Below are positions 13,263-25,913 of a stretch of DNA of 64,000 nucleotides, piece by piece (positions within the stretch are counted from its first letter, which is position 1; every line of letters begins with the position of its first letter). The DNA comes from Ziziphus jujuba (taxonomy: Eukaryota > Streptophyta > Magnoliopsida > Rosales > Rhamnaceae), in assembly GCF_031755915.1 (NCBI RefSeq), contig NC_083389.1, forward strand, positions 28,217,501 to 28,281,500. Direction: 5' to 3'. A program made the position numbers and the translations under genes. Below the pieces are notes generated by a model, which worked only from the letters and a program-made list of their open reading frames with translations, made no database searches and was not told the origin of the DNA.

Positions 13263-13407
13263 TTAATACAAGCCAAGCCAACTTACTTGTTTTGCAAGCT
13301 CACACAAAATCCAGAGAAAAGAAGATCAATTGCTATTTAATACAAGCCAAGCCAACTTACTTGTTTTGCAAGCTCACACAAAATCCAGAGAAAAGAAGAT
13401 CAATTGC
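13263..13407. repeat. 71-bp direct duplication (period 74)
   Basis: The 71-bp segment from ttaatacaagcc to gatcaattgc at 13263-13333 is repeated at 13337-13407 with no difference seen, separated by three bases. A recent local duplication. Confidence 0.93.
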
Positions 13408-14161
13408 AAAACTATCTTCTTCTTCTTCTTCTCCTTTTTTTTTTTTTTTTTGGTTGTAATGAGTTATTCACAATCCTGTTTAATTTGTTATTTAAAAGGG
13501 TCAAGGAACTTAATTCTTCAGTCTTTTTTACTTGGCATGCCAAACATATATAAGAAGTGGTCCTTTGTCAATTCTTTTCATCTTCATAAGTTTGGATTAA
13601 TAAATTTGCATTATGGATAAGAATGTTAAATATTGATTATTGTTTCTTTTTCAGTTTTGAACAGAATTACAAAACCCCAGCCCAGAAGTGTCTGAAGATG
13701 ATGAAATATGTGACAGCTGAGATTGGCCATGGCTATGAGTTATACGGCAACAAAAGCAATACTATTTTATAGGCAAAAATCAAATGTTTAATGAACCCCC
13801 TTTGATATTTGCTTTTATATATGACCTGCTAGAAGTTGTTGAATATAATAAAGCAATTGAAAATTTTCATTGCCACATCAGAGCAAACAATAAAGAGTAA
13901 GATTGAGGTAGACAAAAGGGGGCATATTTGATATATAGGATTATAACAAAGGAAATTGGGCAGAAAAAATGTCAAAATGTCAATGGACTAGTGAACTTTT
14001 AACAGAATTGTTGACAATGAAACTTGGAGAAATAGTTTTGGGACAGATATTTAGGCTCAAGTTCTGTTTTCCTGTTACTGAAAGTATTGAAACCTTAGAA
14101 ATAGCTAATTTTGGCCTCTAAGACTGAGCAGCACTTGTTTGAACGCTGTCTATTATGTGCA

Positions 14162-14228
14162 TTCCAATACAAGGTTGTTTTTTCTCTTTTTTTTTTTTTT
14201 TTGGGTAATTTCCAACACAAGGTTATTT
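14162..14228 (-). repeat. A-tail micro-insert with 19-bp flanking duplication
   Basis: ttccaatacaaggttgttt (14162-14180) recurs with two mismatches at 14210-14228. The 29-bp insert is T-rich; on the minus strand it reads TTACCC then a long A run. Confidence 0.65.
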
Positions 14229-14700
14229 GTCGAGTAGTAATCAGACTTGACGAGGTAAAGTAGAGCAATTTAGTTTCAACTCTTAAGGCTTTCAATATGA
14301 AAATTATCGATGTTCCATTTGTTTCAATCCTTTAATATTTTCTGCATCTTCTATATTAGCATAAATAAATAACATCTGTGGCATTGAATCCAATCAAATT
14401 TTTATTTGCCTTCTTACCAATAAAAAAAATAGTATATGTTAAATATATTTCTCCTATATATGTTAAATGTGTATATCATGTCTTATCCTTCCTCTAGACA
14501 AATAAAATACAATAATTTCTATCCTAAAAAAAAGAAAATGTGCCTCAAATCCCCTCCGTTTTCGCCATTTTATTTTGATGCCAATATAGGATATGTTTCC
14601 ATCTTCATTTACTTTATTCAGTTTTAGTAATTTAGAGAGCTCTCATCTTTCAAATATGTGAAAATAATTGTTCGTTTCTCTAATGCATGAAAAAACTTCT

Positions 14701-14779
14701 AGCCACTGTGTTAGCAAGTGTTATAAAAATAAAAAATAAAAAAATAAAAAAAGGGGAAAAGAAAAAAAGCCACTTTGTT
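14701..14779 (+). repeat. A-rich insert with 12-bp flanking duplication
   Basis: agccactgtgtt (14701-14712) recurs with one mismatch at 14768-14779. Between them is a 55-bp A-rich insert ending in an A run. Confidence 0.5.
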
Positions 14780-15241
14780 CATTTAATATTATCATGTCTC
14801 GCTTATAGAATGTTATATTACTCTAGTAAGTTCTTAAATCTTATAACTTTAGTGATAACTATGATTCTATCTTCACTTATACCAATTATTTTTTATTTAT
14901 TTTTCTGTTTTTTTCTTCCGTGGAATTTTTTTTTTCTATTAACTTTTAGAAAAGTATGTTATTCACATGAAAAATGTGTTTCTTTCATGATTATTTATTA
15001 AATATTTAATATCATCCATGTATATCAGCCTTAGCAAAAGTTCTAATTGAACAAGATCCCCTAGAGAGTAGAGACCATCACATTTCTCAACTTATTTCAA
15101 CTTCTGCATTATTAATTTTCTTACAAGTTATATAATTAGAAGAAAATCATGTCCATTTAAAAGTTAAAAAAAAAATTAAAAAAAATGGAAGGATCAATCT
15201 TGTCTTGTGCAGCATATTTATCCATGGAGAAAGAACATTTC

Positions 15242-18200
15242 CTAAGCTGAGGCAGTTGTATGTAAAGCCGCCAAAGAAGCATAGATTCCATCCTTTATAC
15301 TGATTAAAGTATCATGATTTCCCTTCTCTGCAATCACTCCGTTCTTCACCACTGCAATTAAATCTGCACCCTTGATTGTTGACAGCCGATGTGCCACTAC
15401 AATCGTTGTCCTGTTCATCATAACTCGGTCCAATGCGTTTTGAACAATTCTCTCAGATTCTGCATCAAGAGCGCTGGTAGCTTCATCTAGGAGTAGTATT
15501 TTTGGTGCCTTCACTATGGCTCTTGCAATGGCCACCCTTTGCTTCTGTCCACCAGATAATTGGACCCCCCCTCTCTCCTACTACTGTATCATACCCCTAT
15601 ATAAAATTTTCCAAAATAACATGTTATATGCGAAGATGATTAGGAAGAAAGGAGAAATATGAGTGAGTTGTTCGATAGAAAAGATCAATGATAGTGTTGG
15701 ACCTGCTGTAAACTGCTGATGAACTTGTGTGCGTTTGCCAATTCTGCTGCTGCTATGATTTCAGCTTCTGTTGCACCTCCTTCCTTTCCATATGCAATGT
15801 TGGCTCGGATGGCGTCATTGAATAACACAGGCTCTTGGCTCACCAGTCCCATCTGCTGTCTCAACCACTTCAGTTGCAGCTTTTTGATCTCGACTCCATC
15901 CAGCGTAATGTGACCTGAATCCGGGTCATAAAATCTTTGCAGCAGCGATATCACTGTTGATTTTCCACTCCCACTTTCTCCAACAAGAGCAACTGTCTGA
16001 TTAACATAGTTTTAACTTGTAAGTTTCCAGTTCTAGAATGTCAAAAAACAAAAAGTTCAAACACCCAGGTTTGTGCAAACCAAAGGGATGATCCAAGGAT
16101 TCCAATTACCTTGCCAGCATGAATGGCTAAGCTAAGATCCTTGAATATTTGCACATCAGGTCTAGTGGGATACTTGAAATTCACAAGGTGAAATTCAATC
16201 TCTCCCTTTACTATTTCAATTGTAGTTCCCAAGTCATCGCTCGAGTCTATTTTCGATTTCCTGTCAAGAATTGCAAATATAGAAGCAACAGCGCTCTTTG
16301 TTTTACTTGTATCAGGAACCATGGAGCTTGACTGAGAAATTGCAATTGCCATCATAGTGAGCGCAAAGAAAACCTGAAATCCAAGAAATTGAAATCTTAG
16401 CACAATGGAGAAATCAAGGAAGAATATAGCTAACCAAAATTTGTTCAATATGTGAAACAAGGCAGAAGATGAACTTACTTGGAAAACATTGGAAAACTGG
16501 GTCTTGCCATCTGCAACAAGTCGAGCTCCAGCATAGAAACTGCATGCATATACAGAGTAAAGCAAGAAAAAAGATAGCCCAAAACCTATCCCACTTATTA
16601 CACCTTGACTTATCCCTTTCTTCATAGGTCCTTCACATTTCTTCTCGTACAATTCCATCACCTTCTCTTCAGCACAAAAAGATGCCACAGTTCTGATACT
16701 CCCTGCTGCTTCATTCGCTACTTGACTTGCCGCCTCATACATTTTCTGCAGCCAATTACAGTTTCATTAATGAATAAAACAAATGAGTTATCTAAATAAA
16801 ATATTTGGACACTTTGAACAATTCCATTCAATTTTCAAATGGTGATTTATTTCTCTCATCATTTTAATTGGCTGCTTAGAAGTGAATGTTGTTTTTATTT
16901 TTACTTTTTTGCAAAATTTGGGCTATGGAATGAACCTTTGCATCTGCGCTAAATCCTGTCATGAACTTGACTTGAGCGTATCCATTTAGTCCTTGTAGAG
17001 GTAGCATAAGAAGAATTATGAGTGTCACTTGCCAACTTGCTGAAAATGCAACAACCAAGCCAGCAACTGCAGTTGAAATATTCTGAACTAGTAAGGCAAG
17101 AGCATCTCCCACCAGACGCCGAACAGAAGCGGTATCAGAAGAAAGCCTTGCACCAATTGCTCCACTAGAGTTCTCAGCTTCATCAAACCAACTTACTTCC
17201 ATATAAACTACTTTCTCAAAGCACATTGATCGAATTCGTCTTATTAGCCTACATCCTGCCACACCAAAAAGGAATGACTTTGATGGATCTACGAGTAAAG
17301 ATACAACACCAAGGCCAACAAAGGTTAGCGCCCAAAGGTTTGAATCCTTTTGAAGTTTATCCACAGGCTCAAAGTAAGTTTTTACTACTTTGGAGAGAAC
17401 TACCCCATAAGCTGGAAATACCATCCCAGATAATGCTGCAAATATAGAGCCTAAAAGTAAAATTGGGATCTCTGGCTTATTAAGAAGTGCTAGGCGGTGA
17501 AGTGACACTTCCTGAGCTACTTTTGGTGGTGATGAGGCCAAAGTAGTGGGTTCTACAGCTGGTGTTTCAAGGGCATTGATAGCAGTGGGGACGGCAAATG
17601 ACATTGAAAATGAGTGACGACTGCTGTTCCCAAGTCCAGATGATTCCCGGCTTATAGATCGTGATAAAGACAACCTCTTGCTTGAATTCCTTTCCGAGTG
17701 CACAATAAGTCCCTCTTGATCAATGAAAGAACCTTGGTCTGACACACTGTTAATTTCTTGCAATTGTATAAGCTGGCTATATGCTCCATCAATATCCTTA
17801 ACTAGTTCTGAGTGTGGTCCTATATAATTGAAAACAAAAGAAAACTTATGTTGTTTTATGTCCATAGAATAACAGAAGGTCAACGAAGAGCTATAATTGG
17901 AATACAGATACGACATGGAAATCTGGTTTATTGCACAAATTGACAAAATGAGAAATTAAAATTGATATTTCATACACTAGTTTTGGATGGAATTTTGTGA
18001 TGAGCATGAGAAAGTAAGAGAGTGTGTGAGTAAACCAAAACTAGAACTTGGAAGTCGCAATAATCATTCAAAGTAAGGTTGGACAACTCTTGAGTACAAT
18101 TCAAAGACTAAAGAAGGAAAGTAGCAACAAGCTAAGAATTTCACCTTTCTCAATAATTTTTCCTTCATGTATGACAGCAATTGTATCAGCATTCCTTATT

Positions 18201-20913
18201 GTGCTTAACCGGTGGGCTACAATGACAGTAGTTCGGTTGATCATAACTCTATCCAGTGCCTCTTGTACAACTCTCTCAGATTCTGCATCAAGTGCACTTG
18301 TGGCTTCATCTAATAGTAGAATTCTCGGGTCTTTTATAATTGCTCTAGCTATGGCAACTCTCTGCTTCTGGCCCCCAGATAGTTGCATTCCATGTTCACC
18401 AACCGTTGTGTCTAGTCCCTAAATGCATAAATGCATTGACCACACATATCGAATATGAAATGAAGGAATTACCAAAAGCCAGAAAAGTTGTTAGAAGTAT
18501 TCACCTGGGGAAGCTTATCTATAAATTTAGCAGCATTGGCAAGCTCAACAGCATCCCTTATTTGCTCAGCAGTTGCACCATCCTTCCCGTAGGCAATATT
18601 GTCTCTAATGCTAGAAGAAAACAGCACAGGTTCTTGACTCACAAGGCTTATTTTCTGTCTGATCCATTTCAGCTGGAACTCTTTGAGATTGATGCCATCT
18701 ATAAGGACTTCACCAGCCTGAGGGTCATAGAATCTCTCAATCAAACCGATCACTGTAGATTTTCCACTTCCACTCTCTCCAACCAAAGCAGCAGTAGTAC
18801 CACTAGGAATTGAAAGAGAAAAACCACTAAAACTTTGTTCATCTGGTCTTGAAGGATAACTAAAGTGAACGTCTCTTAGTTCTATGTCTCCACGAATGTC
18901 ATCCAATTGTTTCCCGTTATTGTCATAAGCATCTATCTCCGGCTTCCTGTTTATAGTCTCAAACATCTTAAATGCTGCAGCCTGTCCAGCAGCAAATGCA
19001 CTCATACATGGAGATGCCTGACCAAGACAGCTGAAAGTTTTTTCAAATTACTTCATAGTTTTGGTTGCTAGTGATAGGAAATCAGAATTGAATCTGGATT
19101 TTGCTTTCTTGAAAACCACATACAAACACGGAAAGCTCTAAAACTGTAGTTGACCACAAAATGGATTAAAAGTTAATAAACCAACAAAAATAATGGAAAT
19201 ATGAAGCTGAAGTGTAACTACTTACAATGAGCCAGTCAACACAGCAAACATTATATTAAGAACATCTCGAGGAGTATATCCTTCCTCAGTTATCATTTTG
19301 CCACCATACCATACAGCCAAAGCATAACTCCCAAACAAAATAAGCATAATAAAACCAACACCCAACCCAGATATCAAGCCCGATTGCACACCAGCTTTGT
19401 AAGCCGTTGTTATTGACTTCTTGTAGTTATCTATTGCCCGTTTCTCCCCTAAGAATGATGCAACCTGTTTGGGGAGCATTCACCATGGATGTAACTGAAA
19501 CGTTGAAAGAGTGAAAACTTGGGAGAACTTAAGCCAAGTATACATACTGTTCTAATTGAACTAGTGGTTTGCTCTACCACGGTTGCAGCTGCTGAATAAG
19601 CATCTTGTCCACGGGCAGCCAGCTTCGTCATAGATAGACCAATGATTGCACCAGAGATTCCAAGAACAAGAATTGAAGAGAGCATAACAAGGGTGAGAAG
19701 CCGTCCTTTGGCAAATGCTATAATGAAGCCTCCTAACAATGTTGCTACTAATTGAAGGCACTTTCCCACCTGAAACATGAAAATTGAAGAATAGCAGACA
19801 TGGATTTTCAACTTGTCATGTTTTAGCAAACTGCTACTAATGAAGTTTGTATGCTGCACATCATATATACCTTCTCACCCATTGCATCTTGAATAAGCAC
19901 AGTATCACCTGACATCCTCTCAACAATTTCTCCGCTGTTAATTTCCTTATCAAAGAAGCCAACTTCTTGTCTCAATATCGTTTTCAAGTAAAGATTTCTT
20001 ATTCTTGCAGCCTGTCTTTCGCCAGTGACCATCCAACAAGCCACCTCTGCAATATAGCAAACATGGATTTCTAAATTTCTCATAGGTATACTATTCCTTG
20101 AGCCATATATGCCAGCATACATACATATACGAACTACATACATTTGTATATTGTAAATTTCATTTGCAAGGAACCTGTTTTACTCACGTAAAAATGAAGC
20201 AACAGAAGTCCCTAGAGCCAAGTATACAAAGTTCAAAGCTACTTGATGATATCATTCGTCAAACTGTTAATAAATAAACCCAGCTACTAAGATTAGACAG
20301 AATAACATAGATAACACAATGCTTGTTCAATGTTAAAATTTATTGATGGAAGGGGCACTACTTTTGAGTGAATGAACTGAAGATGGCAGAGAACCCAAAT
20401 AAAAGTAATTGCTGAAAGCCAAATAAAAGTAATTGCTGAAAGCCTGAAAATTGGAACTCAAAATTTTGGTGCTCTTGGATACAACAGGATTCAAAGAGTA
20501 ATCTATAATTTCCATGTTCCCTTTGGAGCTAAGCTCTATTAACAATTACTGTATTTAGTATAGCATCATACCTTGGAAACTTCACGAACCACTTCTTTGT
20601 TGCTACCATAGCCTCCAAAAGAATTAACTAAACTTCCAAAAATAAGTGTCATGAGTGGCATGGACATCCCATTTGCAATAGCTCCAGCTGTGCCAGCAAA
20701 CATTAGCACGTAATCCACGGAGTCAGCGAATGAAAAGAGTTTGTAATATGGCACTGAATTTCTGCTATTATCAATCCTCTTGCTTGTGTCTTGCTCATTT
20801 CTAATGTTTTCTGGCTCTCTTTTGGAATCAACGATTGAGGAGTAGCTGGCTCGTATGGTAGCCTGCTCTGTATTCATGATCATGCTTCCATTCAAAGTTT
20901 TCTCCTCAGCCAT
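15242..20913 (-). pseudogene. ABCB (MDR/PGP) transporter, first of a tandem pair, with two lesions
   Basis: Twelve exons: 20572-20913, 20188-20242, 19871-20046, 19548-19769, 19226-19464, 18505-19030, 18145-18418, 16936-17819, 16479-16745, 16110-16373, 15703-15996, 15242-15596. Repaired length would be about 1298 aa, normal for a full transporter (membrane domain, ATPase, membrane domain, ATPase). ATPase motifs are present: Walker [10 protein letters not shown] twice, [16 protein letters not shown]. Lesion 1: exon 2 is preceded by CATCAA instead of CATCAG, so the acceptor AG is lost; shifting one base gives an immediate stop. Lesion 2: exon 12 has seven G (15565-15571) where the frame needs six, just before the second LSGGQ, leading to a TGA at 15485-15483. 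A cryptic acceptor at 15579-15578 could restore that frame by dropping 19 nt. Related ABCBs (ABCB4/11/21 type) move auxin and other organic molecules across the plasma membrane. Confidence 0.85.
20395..20442. repeat. 24-bp tandem duplication in intron 1 of the first ABCB
   Basis: A 24-bp unit containing taaaagtaattgctgaaag is present twice in direct succession (20395-20418 and 20419-20442) within intron 1. Confidence 0.9.
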
Positions 20914-23853
20914 GTTTTAGAGAACTTGGATATAGAATTGGATCAGAGATACAGGTTAAACATTTCTGGATCAAGTGAGCAACCCATTAGAATAACTAGA
21001 ATAACAAAAAAGTTACAAATTTTAATGGGCTATCCATTCAGTAAAAACGAGATGATTGACTATAATCACTGAAACAGCAGTATTATGTAATGTTAATTAA
21101 GAAAATAGTTTGAGATATTTATTCAGCAATGCGATAACTTCATTACAGTTTCCATAGCAGATAACAGTCAAGAAAGTTACATAGAAAAAATTACTCTGAA
21201 AGAAGGCTAATACAAGCAGCAAGAGAGAGAGAAGCGCAGTTGATGTATAAAGTGTGAAAACAAAAGTGAGATAAAACAGAATTAAAAGAATTGTTGAATG
21301 CCAAAGGTTTCACCAACAATGTCATTGTCAAGTACAAAGTACGGTAAGAAGAAACTTTTCTGATATGAAACGATGATGATGAAAATGAAAATCTCACATA
21401 ACATCAGAATATAGATGGAGTGTGTCTCCTCCTGAGAGTCACACAAAGGATGGAAATATATATAACATGAAGCTTAGGATTTAAGTAAATAAATGATGAG
21501 GAAAAGAAGAAAAACAAATTTCCATCTGATATAAGCTCTGCATGCAAAAAGAATTAACTTTGAACTTTGACGTAGAATTCACCAATAGATGAGGAATTAC
21601 TACCACTAGTGCCTTCTGGGAACTGGGAAAATGGGCTACCGACGATTCTATTATCTAGAGCTTTATAAACTTTGGTTTTATAGTTGAATTGAAAACTACT
21701 TCTAGTCCAACCCCACGTTGCTTGGACTCAACGCAAAAATCCAAGTTTTGTAATTAAATAGAGAAAACGATGTTTTTTCGTCACTTTGCTTTGACCTTAC
21801 GATACATCACCATCTTATTATCTGTTCCCACTCATTTTGTGGCTATTATTGCTTTGAGGTTGCCAACATTTGGGATCATATATCACATGTTTTTGCAAAT
21901 TTGAATCTGCTTCTGGTGGGTTTGATATACTATTCGCCAACATGATAAACACGTCCTCCGCTGATAACAATAATATATGATATATACAAGCCGGTACGAT
22001 TTTATATGAACTAGTTTAATTATTCACAAAATAAAATAAAGTATATGGATACATATATTATCTTTTATGGTCCATGAGCTTCATTTTGGCAAAAAGAAAA
22101 ATGGGGTGCAAGACACAACTAAAAATAATAATTCTATAGGATAATATAATATTTGTCACCATTTCCATTGAGGGAAAAAAGGAAAATATATTGATGCCTA
22201 AGGGATGAAGGCATCAAAATCATGGCTTATTATTATATTAACTTTTAGTTGGGACTACTTTTATGCAGCAGATTCTTTGTTCCAAATATCATTCTGCTAT
22301 GCATTTTAGCAAATTATTTTCAACTTTTTTTCTGATTAAACAACTTTTACTATTCCAACTTTCTGAGCGAATTTGCTGCCCCCCGATATATATATATATA
22401 TATATAAATGATAAAAGTTTTTCCAAAATTAGTTATACGGAATATAAGGGTACCAAACATAAAAATCCAAAAATTATCTGGACAGAATGCAAAACACCTT
22501 TATCTGTGAATAGATGTTTATTTTAAATGCATAAAAAAAAAGAAGGAAGATGACATGAGTGAAGCCAAAGCTCTTTTGAGTTTGAGTGCTGCACATAATG
22601 CAGCATATCATGAATAGTTCATTGATTTTGTACCTAAAAGTAAAAGGGTTAGCTAAGATCTGTTTGTCCTTGATGTTTGTAAAACGAGTCTCTCGAGCTG
22701 TGTCAGTGTGGAAGATAAATTGTTTATATATATATATATATATGTACATTAGAAAACTAGGGATTAATTTGACACGTATAAAATCCTGACATTCTTTTTC
22801 CATATATAAATTCTGTCAACCATGTAAATTAAGTCATGCTAAATGTCAAATTTGCTTTCTATCCCAAGGTCAAACACTTTGCTTCTTCTTCTACATTTTT
22901 CTTTATTTTCTTTTTCAAGTAATTAATCCAATTAGCATTTGCATATGCAATTAATGATCATTTTATAGGAAACATAGGGTCTGTACATATATTGAAAATG
23001 TATGGAGTATACTAGCTTATCTGCGTGTCAAGACAAGAGAGTTCGTGTGCACTAACTGCGTGAAGCATATATGACATCCTCGTATTATATAATGCTAATT
23101 GCCGATCAACAAGTAATAATAATCATATCTGATGAATGATTATTCTGATACTCATCAGATTATAGGGAAATAATAATAATCATAAATGGGATTTTAGTAT
23201 TTTTACTTTAAAGGAAGAAGATTTCTATCTGACCAAATTGATGATTCTAATAAATCCATTATTAATGCCAAATAATTTATCTACTAATCTTCTTCTCTGC
23301 ATGGCAGCCTATGGTAAACATCCCTATCTTATGTTACTTCCAGGTTGAATATGGTGTATCTCAGTTTTCATCATTAAAAAAATAAAAAATTGCCCATATA
23401 TAGAAGAAGAAAATCGTGAACACAAGTGAGGGACACCTGATCAAGATTAATACGCCAACCAATCTATTGTTTATGTTATTATTAATTAAAACTAAACCAA
23501 TTAAAATAATGTAGAAAAACTATATATGTACAACAAAAAAAAGCTGGATATTAAAGGCACATTGCAACACCGTGTCATAGTCATAGAAATAGGAATATAA
23601 CAAGGAGAATGATGAAGAACAATTAGAAAACATATAATTGTGTACGTTTTGATCTCCATTATAATTTTATACATACATAAATACATACGGTCCCCTAGCA
23701 ATGTGGAAGTACACAATTTAATTACACATCATGCCACACCACATTTATACAGTACCCTTATATATATAAATGTTTTACACCTATACAGTTCCCTTACATT
23801 CAAAAAAGAAAATCATAAATCTTTATAACACTTAGATAATTATATAAAAGAGT

Positions 23854-23878
<25 letters not shown>

Positions 23879-23884
<6 letters not shown>

Positions 23885-23953
23885 ACTTACATTAATTCAC
23901 CGAAAAAAATAGTTAGACTTACATTAATTCACCGAAAAAAATAGTTAGACTTA
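23879..23953. repeat. 32-bp unit repeated 2.3 times, with a TTCACCG(A)n core
   Basis: The unit runs 23879-23910 and 23911-23942, then a partial third copy (agttagactta) ends at 23953. Each full unit is agttagacttacattaa followed by ttcaccgaaaaaaat. It can be read as a tandem repeat or as two A-tail insertions sharing one duplicated target. Confidence 0.85.
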
Positions 23954-24708
23954 TATTAGGATAAGCTGGAGTTTTTAATATCCGATTTTTTTTTATTAAT
24001 CATGAATCACATTAAAAATTAAAATTTTAAATTTAAAAATGATAAAATATAAATTTATGAATATACTAAATTTTTATATAAAAAAAATGAATCGTATCTG
24101 AACTTAATAATTAATATGTAATTTTAAATTTCAACTATAAATGAATATTAAATCTCCGCTATAAAGATCTAATTTTAATCCTCATATTAGTGTTAATATT
24201 AAAAATCTGATCTAATACTGCTTGTATATACTTGCCTTGAAAAACTGCATATCTTACATACGTTTGTCTTCATTATCACAAAACCTGCAACATATATTTT
24301 ACAATATCACCTGTCTTGTTACTCAACATTACATTTTATTATAGAAGATGTATGTGAAATAAATCTAGAAAAAAGGAGGATATTCCATCCAAAAATGAAT
24401 TAGAAGACACTGTGAGAATGTCAAAAAACAGGTATACTACTTTGCCAAAGTTATAATTATCTAGATAAAATTAAGTGATAAAACATGATTTATATAAAAA
24501 TGTTGATTTTGACCTTATATCTCTGTACCTGTTTCTTTCATTCCATCAAAGGAAGTTATTCTATTTAAAAAATAAATTAAAAGATATTTACGATTGAAGA
24601 AACGTATTGAGACATTCATTGATGTTGATGATGAAGGTCATTTGATTGAATTAGGTAGATTATGTAAGTGTTATTATATTTTGCATGAGGATGTTATTAT
24701 ATTTTATA

Positions 24709-24866
24709 TTGGATTTGGGAGAAGTTAAGTCTTAAGTGGTGATAATGTGCTTTTGGTGCGACGATTTTTCTATTTGGCATTGGATTTGGAAGAAGTTAAG
24801 TCTTAACGGGCAATTATGTACTTTTTGGGTGTTATCAATTTTTGCATTGGGTTTTGAAGAAGTTAG
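24709..24866. repeat. Imperfect repeat of about 70 bp, three copies
   Basis: ttggatttgg-like starts followed by agaagttaagtct recur at 24709, 24780 and 24847. The copies are degenerate and no open frame spans them. Confidence 0.6.
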
Positions 24867-24928
24867 GTCTCATTGTACTTAGAAGAAATTAATAAGTCTC
24901 AATGGATTTTTTTTTTAATTTTTTTTTC

Positions 24929-24931
<3 letters not shown>

Positions 24932-24979
<48 letters not shown>

Positions 24980-24983
24980 TATA
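24932..24983. repeat. (AT)n microsatellite followed by T-rich tract
   Basis: About 52 bases of AT dinucleotide with one interruption, then long T runs to about 25092. Confidence 0.93.
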
Positions 24984-25729
24984 TTTTTTAATGTCATTCT
25001 TTTTATTTTGAGTTTTTTTTTTTTTCATTTCATTCTTTTTTTTTTTTTACTTTTTTTATTTCTTACTTTTTATTTCATTTTTTTTTTTTTTGGTTATGTG
25101 GTTCTATTTTTCTATTCTGTGAAGGAAAAGTTTATGTTAAAAATTATAAAGAAAAATAAATTAAATATAAAATTTCTTTTTAAGGCAAAATGAAATAATT
25201 TCAAAAATAAATACAATATAAATACTCATTAATTACAACTAAAACTAATTAAAATACTCTTCCAGCACACTATATCCATATTTCTTTATAATTAATTAAC
25301 AAATGCAAATATAAGCTAGAAAATTAAAACCACATCGCAGCTCGGTTTGTTAAGTATGAGACAACCAATTAACAAGCACATAATTGTATTCTTATGATAT
25401 CTATTCTTATTAGTGGTGAATATGATCTCTATTATTAGTATGTACATATATGCAATATAATGTATATGATATATTATACAAATATTGATTATATATTATA
25501 TAATGCAGTTTAATAATGCTGCCTAAAAATCTAATAAACATATTAATTCAGGTATGAGTAAATATAATTTAAGAGAACATGTACCATGGAAACGTTTTCT
25601 GACCGTTCCTCTATCTTGATAAATAGTGTTGGGCCATTGACACTAATCTTTAATGAGACAAGATATATAGTGTTCAACAGCCAACATTGTTTTTGAAATC
25701 TGATAATATTCATTAAGCAGCACGCTGTG

Positions 25730-25767
<38 letters not shown>

Positions 25768-25913
25768 GATGTTTTCGTCTTGGAGGAGGCTTTAGGAGTG
25801 GGTGTTATTACTCAACTACTCTACAACTCCAATATCCAATGCGTCCAACGTTGATGGCCAGGCCTCACAATTAGCTTAATCTTCATACAACATACAAAAT
25901 ATGAATTGGATTT

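Larger units (their letters stand above)
8026..15241. other. Gene-free AT-rich stretch
   Basis: About 7.2 kb between the CHUP1-like start and the 3' end of the first ABCB gene. The low-coordinate end should hold the CHUP1-like promoter. I see no coding domain on either strand; the longest ORFs are low-complexity. It holds (TA)n tracts, a C23 run, a 71-bp direct duplication (13263-13407) and a cluster of short A- or T-rich inserts flanked by direct duplications, listed separately. No tRNA or known microRNA was recognised by eye. Confidence 0.6.
20914..25913. other. Spacer between the two ABCB copies
   Basis: About 5 kb. The left end should hold the promoter of the first ABCB, the right end the 3' flank of the second. 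No coding sequence recognised. The stretch 23960-25200 is extremely A/T-rich and holds several repeat tracts listed separately, plus (TA)n at about 25733-25760. Confidence 0.6.

Noticed and set aside
14436..15001. Overlapping plus-strand ORFs of 63 and 104 aa
   Set aside because: They are A/T-driven, Lys/Ile/Phe-rich, with no domain or splice context.
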